Source of the DNA: Planctomycetota bacterium
GTDB taxonomy: Bacteria > Planctomycetota > UBA1135 > GCA-002686595
DNA length: 56,272 bases
Assembly (NCBI GenBank): GCA_016795205.1
Contig: JAEUHZ010000056.1
Span: forward strand, 1 to 56,272
Reading direction: 5' to 3'
Each line of letters begins with the position of its first letter. Position 1 is the stretch's first letter. The position numbers and the translations under genes are program-made. Shown here piece by piece: positions 36,991 through 47,338 of the stretch. A model generated the notes under the pieces. The model saw nothing but the letters and a program-made list of their open reading frames with translations. It was not told the DNA's origin and did no database searches.

Positions 36991-37310
36991 CGGCCGCCCT
37001 CCCCGCCGCGCGCGGCGCGCGCCTCGCGCGCAAGCTCGTCTACGGTCAGCTCCATGGCCCGCTCGATGGGCAGCGCCACGACGCCTTGGGCGCGATCGAC
37101 CCAGGCGTAGCCCGCGAGCCGCGCGGCCTGCGCGGCGCGGGCCTCGAGTGTCGCGGGTGGGGTGGCGCCGTGCCCGCGCGCGCGGGCCAGGTCATCGGAC
37201 GCGACCTCGAACGCGACGGGTCCGAGCAGCGCCACGGCTGCGAGCGCCGCGCCCGTGACGACCACGACGGCCAGCAGATTCGCGGACGAGAGCGTGGTGC
37301 GCGGGTCCAT
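36987..37310 (-). CDS. Small single-helix membrane protein of the ACIII-oxidase cluster
   Basis: The 107-residue protein has one N-terminal helix (about residues 10-31) and a soluble domain containing the segment LAGYAWVDRAQGVVALPIER followed by AMEL. A very similar 'Y-x-W-V-D-x-x-x-G-x-V-x-x-P-I-x-x-A-M' motif is, to my recollection, a hallmark of a small protein that follows actF in ACIII clusters of related phyla. Its biochemical role is unknown; it probably belongs to the supercomplex. It starts two bases after the actF stop and overlaps the next gene as ATGA. Confidence 0.75.
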   Translation of the reverse strand: MDPRTTLSSANLLAVVVVTGAALAAVALLGPVAFEVASDDLARARGHGATPPATLEARAAQAARLAGYAWVDRAQGVVALPIERAMELTVDELAREARAARGGEGGR

Positions 37311-37312
37311 GT

Positions 37313-38527
37313 TCAGACGTTCTCGAAGGTCAGCGATTCGTGCAGGCGCGGATCCCGGACCGGGACCAGCGCTCGCCCGACGGCGACGCGCGCCAGGCCC
37401 GCGCCCCACAGGGCGAGCACGGCCACGAACGCCAGGGCGTCGACGGGCTGGAAGGGCGCGGCCTCGCCGTGATGGCCCGGGTGGACGAGCCACACGAGAT
37501 CGACAGCGTGCGCGACGAGCAGCCACGCGGCCCACAGCGTCAGGACGGGCAGGCAGCGTTTCGCGTGGCGCGAGAGCAGGCCCGCGAAGGGCAGCACGAA
37601 ATGCCCGAGCAGGAGCAGCAGCGAGACCTGGGCCCAGGGTCCGTGGAAGCGCGCGTGGAACCAGGCTGTTTCCTCGGGGATGTCCGCGTACCAGATCAGC
37701 ATGAACTGGCTGAAGGCGATGTAGCCCCAGAAGAACACGAACGCGAAGAGCAGCTTGCCCAGGTCGTGGTAGTGCTCGACGCTCACGACTCCACGCAAGA
37801 GGCCGCGCGACTGGAGCGCGCGCAGGATCAGGATCGTCGCGGCCAGGAACGCCACGACCGATCCGGCGAAGACGTAGACGCCGAAGATCGTGCTGTACCA
37901 CTCCGGCGACAGCGACATGAGCAGGTCGAACGCCGCGAAGTTCACGGTCAGCGCGAAGGCCACCATCGCGGGTGGCGCGCGGCGCTCCAGGGCCTGTGTG
38001 GGGCCGGCGTCCCGAGCCTCGTCCTGCGCCAGCGAGCGATTCAGGAACCAGCGCGCCATGAGCCACCAGGCACCGAACCAGGCCGCGCAGCGCAGCGCGA
38101 AGAACGTCCCGTTGAGGTAGGGCTCCTTGGCCGCCAGCAGTGGGTGGCCCTCGGCGGCGCGTGGATCGGCCCACGGCCACAGCTCGCCATCGCCGGCCAC
38201 GGCCAGTGCCACGAGCGGCGCGACGAGCACGGCCGTGACGCCCACGTTCGCCGCCAGGAGCTCGGCGACGCGGCGCACGGCGACGCTCCAGCCAGCGTGC
38301 AGGAGGTGCTGGAGGATCACGAAGAACAGGGCGCCCAGCGAGATCGTGAGGACGAAGGCCGTCGCCACCAGCCAGGCCTGCTTCAAGCGGCGCGCTCCGT
38401 CGACCTCCCCGCGCGCGAGCAGCCAGGCCGCGGCCAGGGCCGCCAGTCCCAGCACGAGCAGCACGAGGGCTGCGCGGCGCGTGCGGACGCCCAGGCGCTC
38501 GATCGTGGGTGTTCCGGCGGCGTGCAT
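37313..38527 (-). CDS. actF: Alternative complex III subunit ActF (NrfD-like membrane protein)
   Basis: The 404-residue protein has about ten membrane helices and belongs to the NrfD/PsrC-like quinol-handling family. Recognisable segments include FFVILQHLLHAGWSVAVRR, TVNFAAFDLLMSLSPEWYST and FFWGYIAFSQFMLIWYADIP. In ACIII, ActF is the second large membrane subunit next to ActC. The start ATG 38527 is two bases after the actDE stop, and the next small gene begins two bases after its own stop. Confidence 0.92.
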   Translation of the reverse strand: MHAAGTPTIERLGVRTRRAALVLLVLGLAALAAAWLLARGEVDGARRLKQAWLVATAFVLTISLGALFFVILQHLLHAGWSVAVRRVAELLAANVGVTAVLVAPLVALAVAGDGELWPWADPRAAEGHPLLAAKEPYLNGTFFALRCAAWFGAWWLMARWFLNRSLAQDEARDAGPTQALERRAPPAMVAFALTVNFAAFDLLMSLSPEWYSTIFGVYVFAGSVVAFLAATILILRALQSRGLLRGVVSVEHYHDLGKLLFAFVFFWGYIAFSQFMLIWYADIPEETAWFHARFHGPWAQVSLLLLLGHFVLPFAGLLSRHAKRCLPVLTLWAAWLLVAHAVDLVWLVHPGHHGEAAPFQPVDALAFVAVLALWGAGLARVAVGRALVPVRDPRLHESLTFENV

Positions 38528-38529
38528 GC

Positions 38530-39732
38530 TCAGTGCGCCCCCAGCGCCGCGCGCTCCGCTTCCGGCACGTCCGCGAGCGTCGCGTGTTGCGAGCGCTGCA
38601 GCGCGCGCACGTAGGCGACGATCGCCCAGGAGTCCTGCACCGGGATCTGCGCCGCGTAGGCCGGCATCGTGCGCGCTCCGTTCCGCACGACGTCGTAGAG
38701 CTGGCCCACGGACCGACCGCGGACGACGGGATCGTGCAGCGAGGACGGCGGCACCCAGGTGGGCTCCTGGAGGTCGCTCGCGCGCTGGGCCACGAGGCCG
38801 TCGCCGTAGCCCGAGAGCCCGTGGCAGGGCGCACAGAAGATGCCGTAACGCTCGCGACCACGCGCGAGCAGTTGCGCGTCGACGTCGAGTGGGATCGAGG
38901 CACACCAGGACTCGCCGTCCTTGCCCGTCGCGAGCCGCGCGTCGTCGCGCCATTCTCCGAAGGCCACCGTGCCCTCGACGTCGGGCCGCATCGCACGGCC
39001 GTCCTCGAAGTGCGGGTTCGCGGACTGCCCGACGTGGCGCGCCTGGGCGTCCATGTCGTGCACGAGGTGGAAGGGCGGCCGCGCGCTGTCCTGGAAGCGG
39101 GCCGCCACGATCCAAGCCGGTGGGACCAAGAGCGCCGCGACCGTGGCGGCGATCGCCGCCTTGATCCAGGCCGGAACTCCGTGCGACGGCGCTGCCTCGC
39201 GGCATTCCTCGATCGACCGCGGGGCGAGACCGTCCAGGAAGCCGCGCGTCAGGCGCGGCTCGAAGCGCGGGTCGTCCGCCTCGATGGCCAGGAAGAACCC
39301 GTCGTCGGTGGCACGACGGAAGCGCTCGCTTTCGAAGATGGGGTGATGGTGCTGCGGCAGGCGGTTCAGGATCAGCATCCCGAAGAAGGCCGTGAACGCC
39401 GCGAACAGCACCGTGACCTCGAATGCGATCGGCACGTTGGCCGGGACTCCGAACAGCGGCTTGCCGCTGATCCGGAAGGGGTAGTCGACGGCGTTCGTCC
39501 ACCACTGCAGCAGGAAGGCGCAGGCCAGCCCGGTGAGGCCGGCGCCCAGCACCAGCCATGGCAGCCGCGTGGCACGCAGGCCCATGGCGCGCTCGATGCC
39601 GTGGATCGGGAAGGGGCTGTACACCTCGAAGCGCGTGTAGCCGCTCTCGCGCGCCCGGCGTGCTGCGGACGTGATCGACGCCACGTCGTCGAACTCGGCG
39701 ACCAGCGCGTGGAGCCTGCGCTCAGTGGCCAT
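38530..39732 (-). CDS. actDE: Fused alternative complex III subunits ActD and ActE
   Basis: The 400-residue protein joins two usually separate ACIII subunits. Residues 1-170 are a DUF3341-type Act[41 protein letters not shown], two membrane helices. After about residue 190, a third helix and a monoheme cytochrome c domain (ActE) follow, with FCAPCH at about residue 305 and a Met ligand in [10 protein letters not shown]. The fusion keeps the cytochrome on the membrane complex. The ATG at 39732 overlaps the actC stop by 11 bases, and the end lies two bases before actF. Confidence 0.9.
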   Translation of the reverse strand: MATERRLHALVAEFDDVASITSAARRARESGYTRFEVYSPFPIHGIERAMGLRATRLPWLVLGAGLTGLACAFLLQWWTNAVDYPFRISGKPLFGVPANVPIAFEVTVLFAAFTAFFGMLILNRLPQHHHPIFESERFRRATDDGFFLAIEADDPRFEPRLTRGFLDGLAPRSIEECREAAPSHGVPAWIKAAIAATVAALLVPPAWIVAARFQDSARPPFHLVHDMDAQARHVGQSANPHFEDGRAMRPDVEGTVAFGEWRDDARLATGKDGESWCASIPLDVDAQLLARGRERYGIFCAPCHGLSGYGDGLVAQRASDLQEPTWVPPSSLHDPVVRGRSVGQLYDVVRNGARTMPAYAAQIPVQDSWAIVAYVRALQRSQHATLADVPEAERAALGAH

Positions 39733-41161
39733 GCGCGCCCTCCCTTGGGTTCGAGGCCACCGGTGTCTGCCCGGCGTGCTCCGCGTGGTGTCGCGCCCCC
39801 GGCAGGATGGCCTTCACCTCCGCGATCGCCACCATGGGCAGGAAGCGGCAGAACAGCAGGAACAGGGTGAAGAACAGGCCGAACGTGCCCGCGAACGTGA
39901 AGACGTCGACGAGCGTCGGCGTGAAGTGGCCCCAGCTCGAGGGCAGGTAGTCGCGCGACAGCGAGATCACGACGATCACGAAGCGCTCGAGCCACATGCC
40001 GACGTTGACGAGGATGGAGATGCCCACCATCGCCCACAGGTTCGTGCGGATCCGCCGCGACCAGAACAACTGTGGGGCGACGACGTTGCAGGTCACCATG
40101 AGCCAGTAGGCCCAGGCATACGGCCCCAGCGCGCGGTTCAGGAAGGCGAAGCGTTCGTAGGCGTTGCCGCCGTACCAGGCGATGAAGAACTCGGTCAGGT
40201 AGGCGAAGCCCACCATGGATCCCGTGGCCAGGATCACCTTGTTCATGTTCTCCAGGTGACGCAGCGTCACGAGCTCCTTCAGCCCGAAGAGCTCGCGCGC
40301 CGGCACCATGATCGTCACGACCATGGCGAAGCCGCTGAAGATGGCGCCTGCCACGAAGTACGGCGGGAAGATCGTCGTGTGCCAGCCCGGCACCTGGGAC
40401 ACGGCGAAGTCGAAGCTGACCACCGAGTGCACGGACAGCACCAGCGGCGTCGCCAGCGCGGCCAGCAGCAGGTAGGCGCGCTCGTAGCGCTGCCAGTGGC
40501 GCGCGCTACCGCGCCAGCCGAGTGCCAGCAGGCCGTAGACCCGGCGCTTGAGCGGCGTCAGCGCCCGGTCGCGCATGGTGGCCAGGTCGGGGACCAGGCC
40601 CATGTACCAGAACAGCGCGGAGACGCTGGCGTAGGTGCTGACCGCGAACACGTCCCACAGGAGCGGGCTCCGGAAGTTGGGCCACATCCCCATCTGATTC
40701 GGGACGGGGAACAGCCAGTACGCGACCCACACGCGCCCGACGTGGATCACCGGATACAGGCCGGCGCAGCACACGGCGAAGAGCGTCATGGCTTCCGCGG
40801 CGCGGTTGATGCTGGTGCGCCAGTTCTGCCGCAAGAGGAACAGGATCGCCGAGATCAGCGTGCCGGCATGCGCGATGCCGACCCAGAAGACGAAGTTGAC
40901 GATGTCCCAGCCCCAGAAGGCCGGGGAGTTGTTGCCCCACACACCGACGCCGGTCGAGATCAGGTAGGCGACCAACGCGAACAGCACCAGCGTCAGCGAC
41001 CCCGAGATCGTGATCGCGACGTACCACGCGCGCGGCGGCTTGGGGCGCTCGATCACGCCCGCGACGCGGCGCGTCACCGCGGCGAAGTCGTGGTCGCCCT
41101 CGACCAGGATCGGCCTGGACCAGGCCTCGCCCACGGCGGAACGGACGACCTCACCCGCCAC
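39722..41161 (-). CDS. actC: Alternative complex III subunit ActC (NrfD-like membrane protein)
   Basis: The 479-residue protein has about ten membrane helices with the conserved ActC/NrfD patterns, including [60 protein letters not shown] and [14 protein letters not shown]. It forms the main quinol-oxidising membrane subunit, together with ActB. The GTG start at 41161 overlaps the actB stop by 11 bases, and the end overlaps actDE by 11 bases. Confidence 0.94.
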   Translation of the reverse strand: MAGEVVRSAVGEAWSRPILVEGDHDFAAVTRRVAGVIERPKPPRAWYVAITISGSLTLVLFALVAYLISTGVGVWGNNSPAFWGWDIVNFVFWVGIAHAGTLISAILFLLRQNWRTSINRAAEAMTLFAVCCAGLYPVIHVGRVWVAYWLFPVPNQMGMWPNFRSPLLWDVFAVSTYASVSALFWYMGLVPDLATMRDRALTPLKRRVYGLLALGWRGSARHWQRYERAYLLLAALATPLVLSVHSVVSFDFAVSQVPGWHTTIFPPYFVAGAIFSGFAMVVTIMVPARELFGLKELVTLRHLENMNKVILATGSMVGFAYLTEFFIAWYGGNAYERFAFLNRALGPYAWAYWLMVTCNVVAPQLFWSRRIRTNLWAMVGISILVNVGMWLERFVIVVISLSRDYLPSSWGHFTPTLVDVFTFAGTFGLFFTLFLLFCRFLPMVAIAEVKAILPGARHHAEHAGQTPVASNPREGAHGH

Positions 41162-44066
41162 GGGCGTCTCCTGGCTCGCGCGGGTTCGCGATCTTCGCCA
41201 GATAGGAAGTCCGCGGCCGGATGTTGAGCTCCGCCAGCATGTGGTACGCGCGCGGCTGGGCGGTCAGGCGCGCCACGCGACTGTGCGGGTCCGCCAGGTC
41301 GCCGAAGACGATGGCCTCCGTCGGACAGGTCTGCGCGCAGGCCGGGACCACGTCCCCGTCCACCAGGGCTCGTCCGGCGTTCTTCGCTGCGATCTTGGCC
41401 GCCTGGATGCGCTGCACGCAGAACGTGCACTTCTCCATCACGCCGCGATCCCGGATCGTCACCGACGGGTTCGACAGCATGCGCCGGACGTCGGCCCCGT
41501 CGCGCTTCAGCGCGCCGTTGTACTCCAGGAAGTTGAAGCGCCGGACCTTGAACGGGCAGTTGTTCGCGCAGTAGCGCGTGCCGATGCACCGGTTGTAGAC
41601 CATGTCGTTGAGGCCTTCGGCGCTGTGGACCGTGGCCGCGACCGGGCAGACCTGCTCGCACGGCGCGCTCTCGCAGTGTTGGCAGGTGATCGGCTGGAAG
41701 CGGATGCGCTCGGCCTCGCCCTCTCCGAGGAAGTGCCGGTCGATGCGGATCCAGTGCATCTCGCGCCCGCGCATGACTTGGTCGCGACCGACGACGGGCA
41801 CGTTGTTCTCGGCCTGGCAGGCCACCGCGCAGGCGTTGCAGCCGATGCAGGCGCCCAGGTCGATCGCCATGCCCCAGCGCGCGGCGCCCGGCTCCTCGCG
41901 CTCCCACAGCGACTCGAGCGGCGGATGGTGCGGGGCCAAGGCCTCGAGGCTCGGATCGGCGCGCCACCCGGCCACGGTCGCTTCGCGCAGCAGCTCGCCG
42001 ATGCGGTGCTCGTACGCAGCGCTCCCGACCGCGTCGTCGACGTGCGGATCGGTCGTGCGCGCCAGGTGGTGCACGCGTCCGCTGGCCTCGACCGCGAGGT
42101 CGAGCGCGCCGTCGAGCGCGGCCGACGTGCGCAGGCGGTAGGCGTCGAAGCCCACGGGCTCGACCTGGTCCTGCTCGAGGCCGCCCACGTGCCCGGCCGC
42201 CCCGCGCCCGTACCCCAGGTGCAACGTCACGGACCCGTCCGCTTGCCCCGGCACAAGGACGGCGGCCGCCTCGAGCGCGCGTCCGTTGGCCGCGAGCCTC
42301 ACGAGCGTGCCGTCGCGCACGCCCAGCGCCTGCGCGGTGGCGGGTGAGAAGCGCGCCGCGTTGCCCCAGGTGGTCTTGGTGATCGCGTCGGGCAGCTCCT
42401 GCAGCCAACCGTTGTTCGCCCCGCGACCGTCGTAGACCTTGGGATCGGGGGCCAGCACGAGCTCCAGGGCGCCGTTCGTCACCGGCGCCAACGAGCGCGG
42501 TGCGGGGGCCGGAACATCGAACTCGCGCAGGTCGGCCTGCACGGCGGGGAGCGCCGTGCCCGGGACGTGGCCGTCGTGCAGGATCCGCTGCCACTCCGCG
42601 TCCGTCGCGCCGGGCGCGACCGCCTCGCGCACGAGCTCGCGTGCCGGCGTCGCGACGCCCAGCAGCGCCGCGACCAGCTCGAGCACCGTGCGGCGAGGGT
42701 AGATCGGCGCGATCAACGGCTGGGTGGTGCAGCGCGTGCCGTCCCAGGTCTCGAGGTCGCCCCACGACTCCAGGTCGTGCGCACGCGGCAGGTGCCAGGT
42801 GCAGGCGCGCGAGGTCTCGTCACGCCAGGCCGACAGGTGCAGGGACAGCGGGACGCGGCGCAGCGCGCGGCGCAGGTCCAGGTCGACCGGCGCGTCGTGC
42901 GCGGGGTTCCCGCCCAGGATCACGAGCTCCTCGATCTCGCCGGCCTCGGCAGCGCGCACGAGCTCGGCGACGTCGGCGCACGGATCGGCGGGCGGCGCGC
43001 CGGGGTCCTCGGTCAGGATCAGCGTGCGCCCAAGCGCTCCCAGCGCCACGTTCAGGCGGTGCACGAGCGCGTGGACCACCGCCGGTTGGCGCGGACCCGC
43101 CGCCAGCAACGACGCCCCGCGGGACTCACGCAGCTCCGCGGAGAGGAGCGTCAGGAAGCGCTCGACGTGCGCCTCGGCCAGGAAACCGCCGGCCGGCGCC
43201 GCGGCGCGCCCGTGGTCGAGCCCGGCACGCGCTGCGAGCGCCAGGAGGAACGGCAGCACCTGCTCCGCGCGCAGCGCCAGGCGGTGGTCGGCCGCCGCGC
43301 CGGTGACGCTCGGCGTGCTCTCCACGGCGAACGCCCGCAGCATGTCTCCGCCTTCCGGCCGTCGGCGGCGCGCGAAATCGCGCGCGTGCGCCAGCGCCGC
43401 GGGGTGCTCGGCGAGCAGGTCGGCGTCCAGGGTCACCAGCGTGCGCGCCTCCGCCAGCTTGAGCTGAGCCCGCAGCGCGCGCCCGAACGCGAGGCGCGCG
43501 CCCTGCGCCTCGGCCGCGCGCGTGACCGGCGCCCACTCCAGCCAACGCGCCTCGGGCAGCTCGGTCTGGAAGCGCGCGCGCAGCGCGGCCAACGCGAGCG
43601 AAGACGACGGCTCGGCCAGGATCACCAGACCCCGGCCGCGACGCGCGCGCGCGCGCTGCATGCGCGCGGCGAACCAGGGGTCGAACTCGTCCCACGTGCG
43701 CGGGTAGTGGGCGCGCTCGTGGAGCTGGACGAGCCCGCTCGAGTGGTCGGGATCGTAGAGCTCCAGGATGGCCGCTTGCGTCCTGGCCGCGGCCGCGCCG
43801 CCGTCGATCGGGTGCAGCGGGTTGCCCTCGATCTTGATCGGCCGTCCGTCGTAGCTCGTGACCAGGAGCGAGGCCGTGAAGCCACCCGCGTCGATCGCGG
43901 TCGCGAAGCGTCGCGTGGAGCCCGGGGCGCGGCCGGCCGGGCGGCGCGCGAAGGGCAGGATCTCCTGCGTCTGCCAGGTGCAGCCCGACGCCGAGGCCAG
44001 CGCCAGGGACGCGCCCATGACCTGCAGGAACCGACGACGCGAGAAGTCGGCCGCCTCGTCCCGCAT
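41151..44066 (-). CDS. actB: Alternative complex III iron-sulfur subunit ActB
   Basis: The 971-residue protein starts with a Tat signal ([20 protein letters not shown]). A long molybdopterin-oxidoreductase-like region without cofactor site follows (about 40-720, with [20 protein letters not shown]). The C-terminal domain has cysteine motifs for four Fe-S clusters: [44 protein letters not shown], and CTFC with CAQTCP. I use ATG 44066, which has a GAGG ribosome site five bases upstream and starts just before the Tat motif; a GTG at 44090 overlapping actA is the alternative. Confidence 0.94.
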   Translation of the reverse strand: MRDEAADFSRRRFLQVMGASLALASASGCTWQTQEILPFARRPAGRAPGSTRRFATAIDAGGFTASLLVTSYDGRPIKIEGNPLHPIDGGAAAARTQAAILELYDPDHSSGLVQLHERAHYPRTWDEFDPWFAARMQRARARRGRGLVILAEPSSSLALAALRARFQTELPEARWLEWAPVTRAAEAQGARLAFGRALRAQLKLAEARTLVTLDADLLAEHPAALAHARDFARRRRPEGGDMLRAFAVESTPSVTGAAADHRLALRAEQVLPFLLALAARAGLDHGRAAAPAGGFLAEAHVERFLTLLSAELRESRGASLLAAGPRQPAVVHALVHRLNVALGALGRTLILTEDPGAPPADPCADVAELVRAAEAGEIEELVILGGNPAHDAPVDLDLRRALRRVPLSLHLSAWRDETSRACTWHLPRAHDLESWGDLETWDGTRCTTQPLIAPIYPRRTVLELVAALLGVATPARELVREAVAPGATDAEWQRILHDGHVPGTALPAVQADLREFDVPAPAPRSLAPVTNGALELVLAPDPKVYDGRGANNGWLQELPDAITKTTWGNAARFSPATAQALGVRDGTLVRLAANGRALEAAAVLVPGQADGSVTLHLGYGRGAAGHVGGLEQDQVEPVGFDAYRLRTSAALDGALDLAVEASGRVHHLARTTDPHVDDAVGSAAYEHRIGELLREATVAGWRADPSLEALAPHHPPLESLWEREEPGAARWGMAIDLGACIGCNACAVACQAENNVPVVGRDQVMRGREMHWIRIDRHFLGEGEAERIRFQPITCQHCESAPCEQVCPVAATVHSAEGLNDMVYNRCIGTRYCANNCPFKVRRFNFLEYNGALKRDGADVRRMLSNPSVTIRDRGVMEKCTFCVQRIQAAKIAAKNAGRALVDGDVVPACAQTCPTEAIVFGDLADPHSRVARLTAQPRAYHMLAELNIRPRTSYLAKIANPREPGDARGG

Positions 44067-44077
44067 GACCTCGGGGC

Positions 44078-44722
44078 TCAGCGATGACACGTCGAGCAGT
44101 CCGTGGAAGGGGCCGAGCCGCGCGCGCTCAGGAGTTCCTGGCCGACCTCGCGCGCCGGTCGATCGGGGGTCCAGTCCATCGCGGTCACGAGCTGGGCCGG
44201 CCGCACGTGCGGCGCAGGGTCGCGGTGGCAGTCGAGGCACCAGCCCATCGAGAGCGGCTGCTCCTGCCGGACACGCTCCATCGTGTCGACGCGCCCGTGG
44301 CACGAGACGCACGCCACGCCGCGCGCGACGTGCGCGCTGTGGTCGAAGTAGACGTAGTCGGGCAGGTCGTGGACCCGCTTCCAGCGCAGCGGAACGCCCG
44401 AGGCGAGGCTCTGCGAGAGCACGGCCACGGCCGCGCTCTGCGTGCGGATCCGCGCGTGACAGTTCATGCACGTCTCGGTCGGGGGCACGGCCGCCTGTGC
44501 GGCGACCTCGACGGTCGTGTGGCAGTAGCGGCAGTCGAGTCCCAGCTCGCCGGCGTGCAGCGCATGGCTGAACGGCACGGGCTGCTCCGGCGCGTAGCCC
44601 ACGGTCAGCGTCCTGGGCGAGGCGCCCCAGGCGAAGAGGCCCACCACGTACAGCCCGCCCGCCGCCGCGCCGATACCCAGGGCCGGGCGCGCGCGGTTCA
44701 GCCACTGCGGGAAGAGGTTCAC
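44078..44722 (-). CDS. actA: Alternative complex III pentaheme cytochrome ActA
   Basis: The 214-residue protein has one N-terminal membrane helix (about 15-35) and five CxxCH heme motifs: CRYCH, CMNCH, CVSCH, CLDCH and CSTCH, the last at its extreme C-terminus. This is the diagnostic pentaheme subunit of ACIII, which receives electrons from ActB and passes them to a cytochrome c. I chose GTG 44722, preceded by GGAGG about eight bases upstream; the longer in-frame extension is Arg/Pro-rich and not conserved-looking. It is the first gene of the 18-kb respiratory operon. Confidence 0.93.
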   Translation of the reverse strand: MNLFPQWLNRARPALGIGAAAGGLYVVGLFAWGASPRTLTVGYAPEQPVPFSHALHAGELGLDCRYCHTTVEVAAQAAVPPTETCMNCHARIRTQSAAVAVLSQSLASGVPLRWKRVHDLPDYVYFDHSAHVARGVACVSCHGRVDTMERVRQEQPLSMGWCLDCHRDPAPHVRPAQLVTAMDWTPDRPAREVGQELLSARGSAPSTDCSTCHR

Positions 44723-44805
44723 GAGCGGCCTCCGGGCGCACGACGCGCGGGAGGCCGGGGGTCGGACCCGGCGGCTGCGGGGGGGCGTTCCATCCGTGCT
44801 CGGCA

Positions 44806-44822
44806 CCTCGCACGTCGCGAGG
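44806..44822. promoter_or_regulatory. Inverted repeat upstream of the ACIII operon
   Basis: A 6-5-6 inverted repeat (CCTCGC, ACGTC, GCGAGG) lies about 85 bases upstream of the actA start. It could be an operator for a dimeric regulator, but no family consensus fits it. I found no TTGAT-N4-ATCAA (FNR/FixK) box in this intergenic region (44723-44931). Confidence 0.3.
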
Positions 44823-44931
44823 AACTCGGCCAGGGATGATCGAGAGGCGGACTACGAACGGCGATACGGCCGCGTGCGTAGCCGCTGCCCGCCCTTCGTC
44901 GTACGAGCGCCGGGGCGCCGTGCGGAGCCGC

Positions 44932-45609
44932 TCACCCGCGCTCGACGCGGACGCCGAGCGTGCCGGTGTCCTTGAAGTGGTCCCAGATCAGCCACTTCAG
45001 CGGCGGGAACCACTTGTAGCGCCGGCACTCGAACATCGGGATCACGTGCTCGAAGCGCGTCGCGCGCGCGCCGGCCGCGCGCGCCAGGTCGCGGAGCCCA
45101 TGCTCGCCGAACGAGTGCTGGTGCCCGTAGAGGAAGTAGTCCTTGCCGCAGTGGGTGCAGAGCGTCTTCTCGATCTGGATCTTGTAGGGCACCGTGACGA
45201 TCACGGCGCGGCGAGCGACGCGCACGAGTTCCTGCATGGCGCGCGTCGGGTCGTCGAGGTGCTCGAGCAGGTCCGTGCACGTGACCAGATCGAAGGCCTG
45301 GTCGGGGAAGGGCAGCGCGTACACGCTGGCCTGCGCGAAGCGCGCGTGCCGTGAGCGCGAACGGGCGTAGGCCGTGCGCCCGGCGGCCAGGTCGATGCCC
45401 AGCACAGGGCAGCCGTAACGGTCGCCCAGGTCCTCGGCCAGCGCGCCGTCGCCGCAGCCGACGTCCAGGACGCTGGTCACGGCGTCCGCAGGCAGCAGCC
45501 GGTGGACCAGCGTCCGCCGGTGCTTCCAGGACTCCTCCTCCTCCGGCGTGGTGCGGTAGTGATGAGCCTCGAACTCGTAGAAGTCGCGGTAGGTTTCGGC
45601 CGAGTCCAT
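44932..45609 (-). CDS. SAM-dependent class I methyltransferase
   Basis: The 225-residue protein has the SAM-binding motif I VLDVGCGDGALAEDL, motif II-like VLGIDLA and a later FDLVTCTDLLEHLDDP, the pattern of class I (UbiE-like) methyltransferases. A Cys-His rich segment (CTHCGKDYFLYGHQHSFGEHG) at about 150-170 may bind zinc, as seen in some sugar or lipid methyltransferases. The substrate is unknown. The start is uncertain: ATG 45609 with a GAGG 12 bases upstream is preferred, but ATG 45621 is possible. It is divergent to the phosphotransferase gene and precedes the actA operon on the same strand. Confidence 0.85.
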   Translation of the reverse strand: MDSAETYRDFYEFEAHHYRTTPEEEESWKHRRTLVHRLLPADAVTSVLDVGCGDGALAEDLGDRYGCPVLGIDLAAGRTAYARSRSRHARFAQASVYALPFPDQAFDLVTCTDLLEHLDDPTRAMQELVRVARRAVIVTVPYKIQIEKTLCTHCGKDYFLYGHQHSFGEHGLRDLARAAGARATRFEHVIPMFECRRYKWFPPLKWLIWDHFKDTGTLGVRVERG

Positions 45610-45709
45610 CGTCCGGGCCATCCTCGGTGGAGCAGCACAGACGCGCAACCTGCCCTGTCCGTGTCTTCGAGCGCGCCCGTCGCGCTACCCTGCCTGGAGC
45701 GGAGTCCGC

Positions 45710-47296
45710 TTGCAGCTCGAGACGATCCTCCAAGACCTGTGCGATCCGGCGCTGCGCCCGCCCGGGGCTCCGGCGCCGTCCGTCGTCCACACGCATGCCT
45801 CGGCGGTGGTCATCGACGGAGACGACGTCTACAAGCTCAAGAAGCCCGTCGACCTGGGCTTCCTCGACTACTCGACGGTCGAGAGGCGCTGGGCGATGTG
45901 CCACGCGGAGGTCGAGCTGAACCGGCGGCTCGCCCCCGGCGTCTACCTGGGGGTCGTGCCGATCACCCAGCGCGCAGGGCGGGCGCGCATCGGCGGCGCA
46001 GGCGAACCCATCGAGCACGCCGTGCACATGCGGCGTCTGCCCGACGAGGCGACGCTCGCCGCGCACGTCGCGCGGGGCCCGGTCGAGGGCGCGGTCATGC
46101 AGCGGATCGCGGGCACGATCGCGCGCTTCCACGCGGCCGCGCGGCACGGGCCGGACGTCGCGCGCTGGGCGACCTGCGCGGCCGTGCGCGCGAACTGCCT
46201 CGACAACTTCGCCGCCCTCGCGGGCCACGCCGGGACCGTGGCTCCGCTCGAGGAGTTCCTGCGGCTCGAGCTGGAGACCAAGGCCGAGATCGAGGCACAA
46301 CACGCGCGCATCGAGCGCCGCGCGGCCGCCGGCCTGCCGTGCGAGACGCACGGAGACCTGCGCCTGGAGCACGTCTACCTGCTCGACGATGGCGAGCTGG
46401 CCATCATCGACTGCATCGAGTTCTCGCCGCGCTTCGCCTGCGCCGATCCGGTCGCCGACACCGCCTTCCTGGCGATGGACCTCTGCGCACACGGCGCGTG
46501 GCCGGAAGCCCGCGTGTTCCTGGACGCATACTTCGAGGCCTCCGGCGACCACGACGGGCGCGCGCTCGTGCCGCTGTACGTGGCCTACCGCTCGACGGTG
46601 CGCGCCAAGGTTCGCGCCCTGCAGGCAGTCGGGGCCGACATCCCCGCCGAGCATCGCGCGCGGGCCCTGCAGCTCGCGCGTGCGCACGTGCAGCTCGCGG
46701 TCGGCGAGCTGGCCGAGCCCGGTGAGCGGCCCTGCCTCGTGCTCGTGGGCGGGCTGCCGGGCACGGGCAAGTCCGTGCTGTCCGCGGGGCTCGCGGCGGC
46801 CTCGGGGTTCACCTGGCTGCGCGCCGACGCGATCCGCAAGGAGCTCGCCGGAATGGACCCGCTGGCCTCGGGCCAGAGCGCCGTCCGCAGCGGGATCTAC
46901 ACGCCCGCGTGGAACGACCGCACTTACGGCGAGTGCCTGGACCGCGCCAAGGACCTGCTCTTCGCGGGCCGCCGCGTGTTGATCGACGCGAGCTTCAAGG
47001 AGGAACGCCGGCGCCGCGCCTGCCTCGAGGCCGCCCGCGAATGGGGCGTGCCGGCCCTGTTCCTGGTGTGCGACTCCGAGCCGCACCTCGTGCGCGAACG
47101 CCTGGCGGGGCGCACGGGCGATCCTTCGGACGCCGACTGGACCGTGTACGAGCACGTGCGGAGCACGTGGGACCCGCCCGGGCCGCGCATGGCGACCTGT
47201 CTCGTCCGCATCGACACCTCAGGCTCGCGTGAGCAGTCGCTGGAGCGGGCCCTGGCCGGGCTCACCGCAGCCGGCCTGCACGGCGCGCGCGGCTGA
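45710..47296 (+). CDS. Aminoglycoside phosphotransferase-like / AAA-type kinase fusion
   Basis: The 528-residue protein starts at TTG 45710, with a GGAG ribosome site seven bases upstream. The N-terminal part (about 1-325) is an aminoglycoside-phosphotransferase-like kinase fold with the ATP-site lysine in DDVYKLKKPV, the catalytic loop in THGDLRLEHVYL and a metal-binding Asp in AIIDCIEFSPRF. The C-terminal part (about 340-528) is a P-loop kinase with Walker A GLPGTGKS. This bifunctional arrangement is known as a conserved but uncharacterised family. Its neighbours are CBS and Usp stress proteins. Confidence 0.9.
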   Translation: MQLETILQDLCDPALRPPGAPAPSVVHTHASAVVIDGDDVYKLKKPVDLGFLDYSTVERRWAMCHAEVELNRRLAPGVYLGVVPITQRAGRARIGGAGEPIEHAVHMRRLPDEATLAAHVARGPVEGAVMQRIAGTIARFHAAARHGPDVARWATCAAVRANCLDNFAALAGHAGTVAPLEEFLRLELETKAEIEAQHARIERRAAAGLPCETHGDLRLEHVYLLDDGELAIIDCIEFSPRFACADPVADTAFLAMDLCAHGAWPEARVFLDAYFEASGDHDGRALVPLYVAYRSTVRAKVRALQAVGADIPAEHRARALQLARAHVQLAVGELAEPGERPCLVLVGGLPGTGKSVLSAGLAAASGFTWLRADAIRKELAGMDPLASGQSAVRSGIYTPAWNDRTYGECLDRAKDLLFAGRRVLIDASFKEERRRRACLEAAREWGVPALFLVCDSEPHLVRERLAGRTGDPSDADWTVYEHVRSTWDPPGPRMATCLVRIDTSGSREQSLERALAGLTAAGLHGARG

Positions 47297-47338
47297 GCGC
47301 CTGTCGCTCCGGCCCGCCGCGCGACGCGCGCCCCGACC

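Noticed and set aside
44723..44931. FNR/FixK box upstream of actA
   Set aside because: I looked for TTGAT-N4-ATCAA and near variants and found none.
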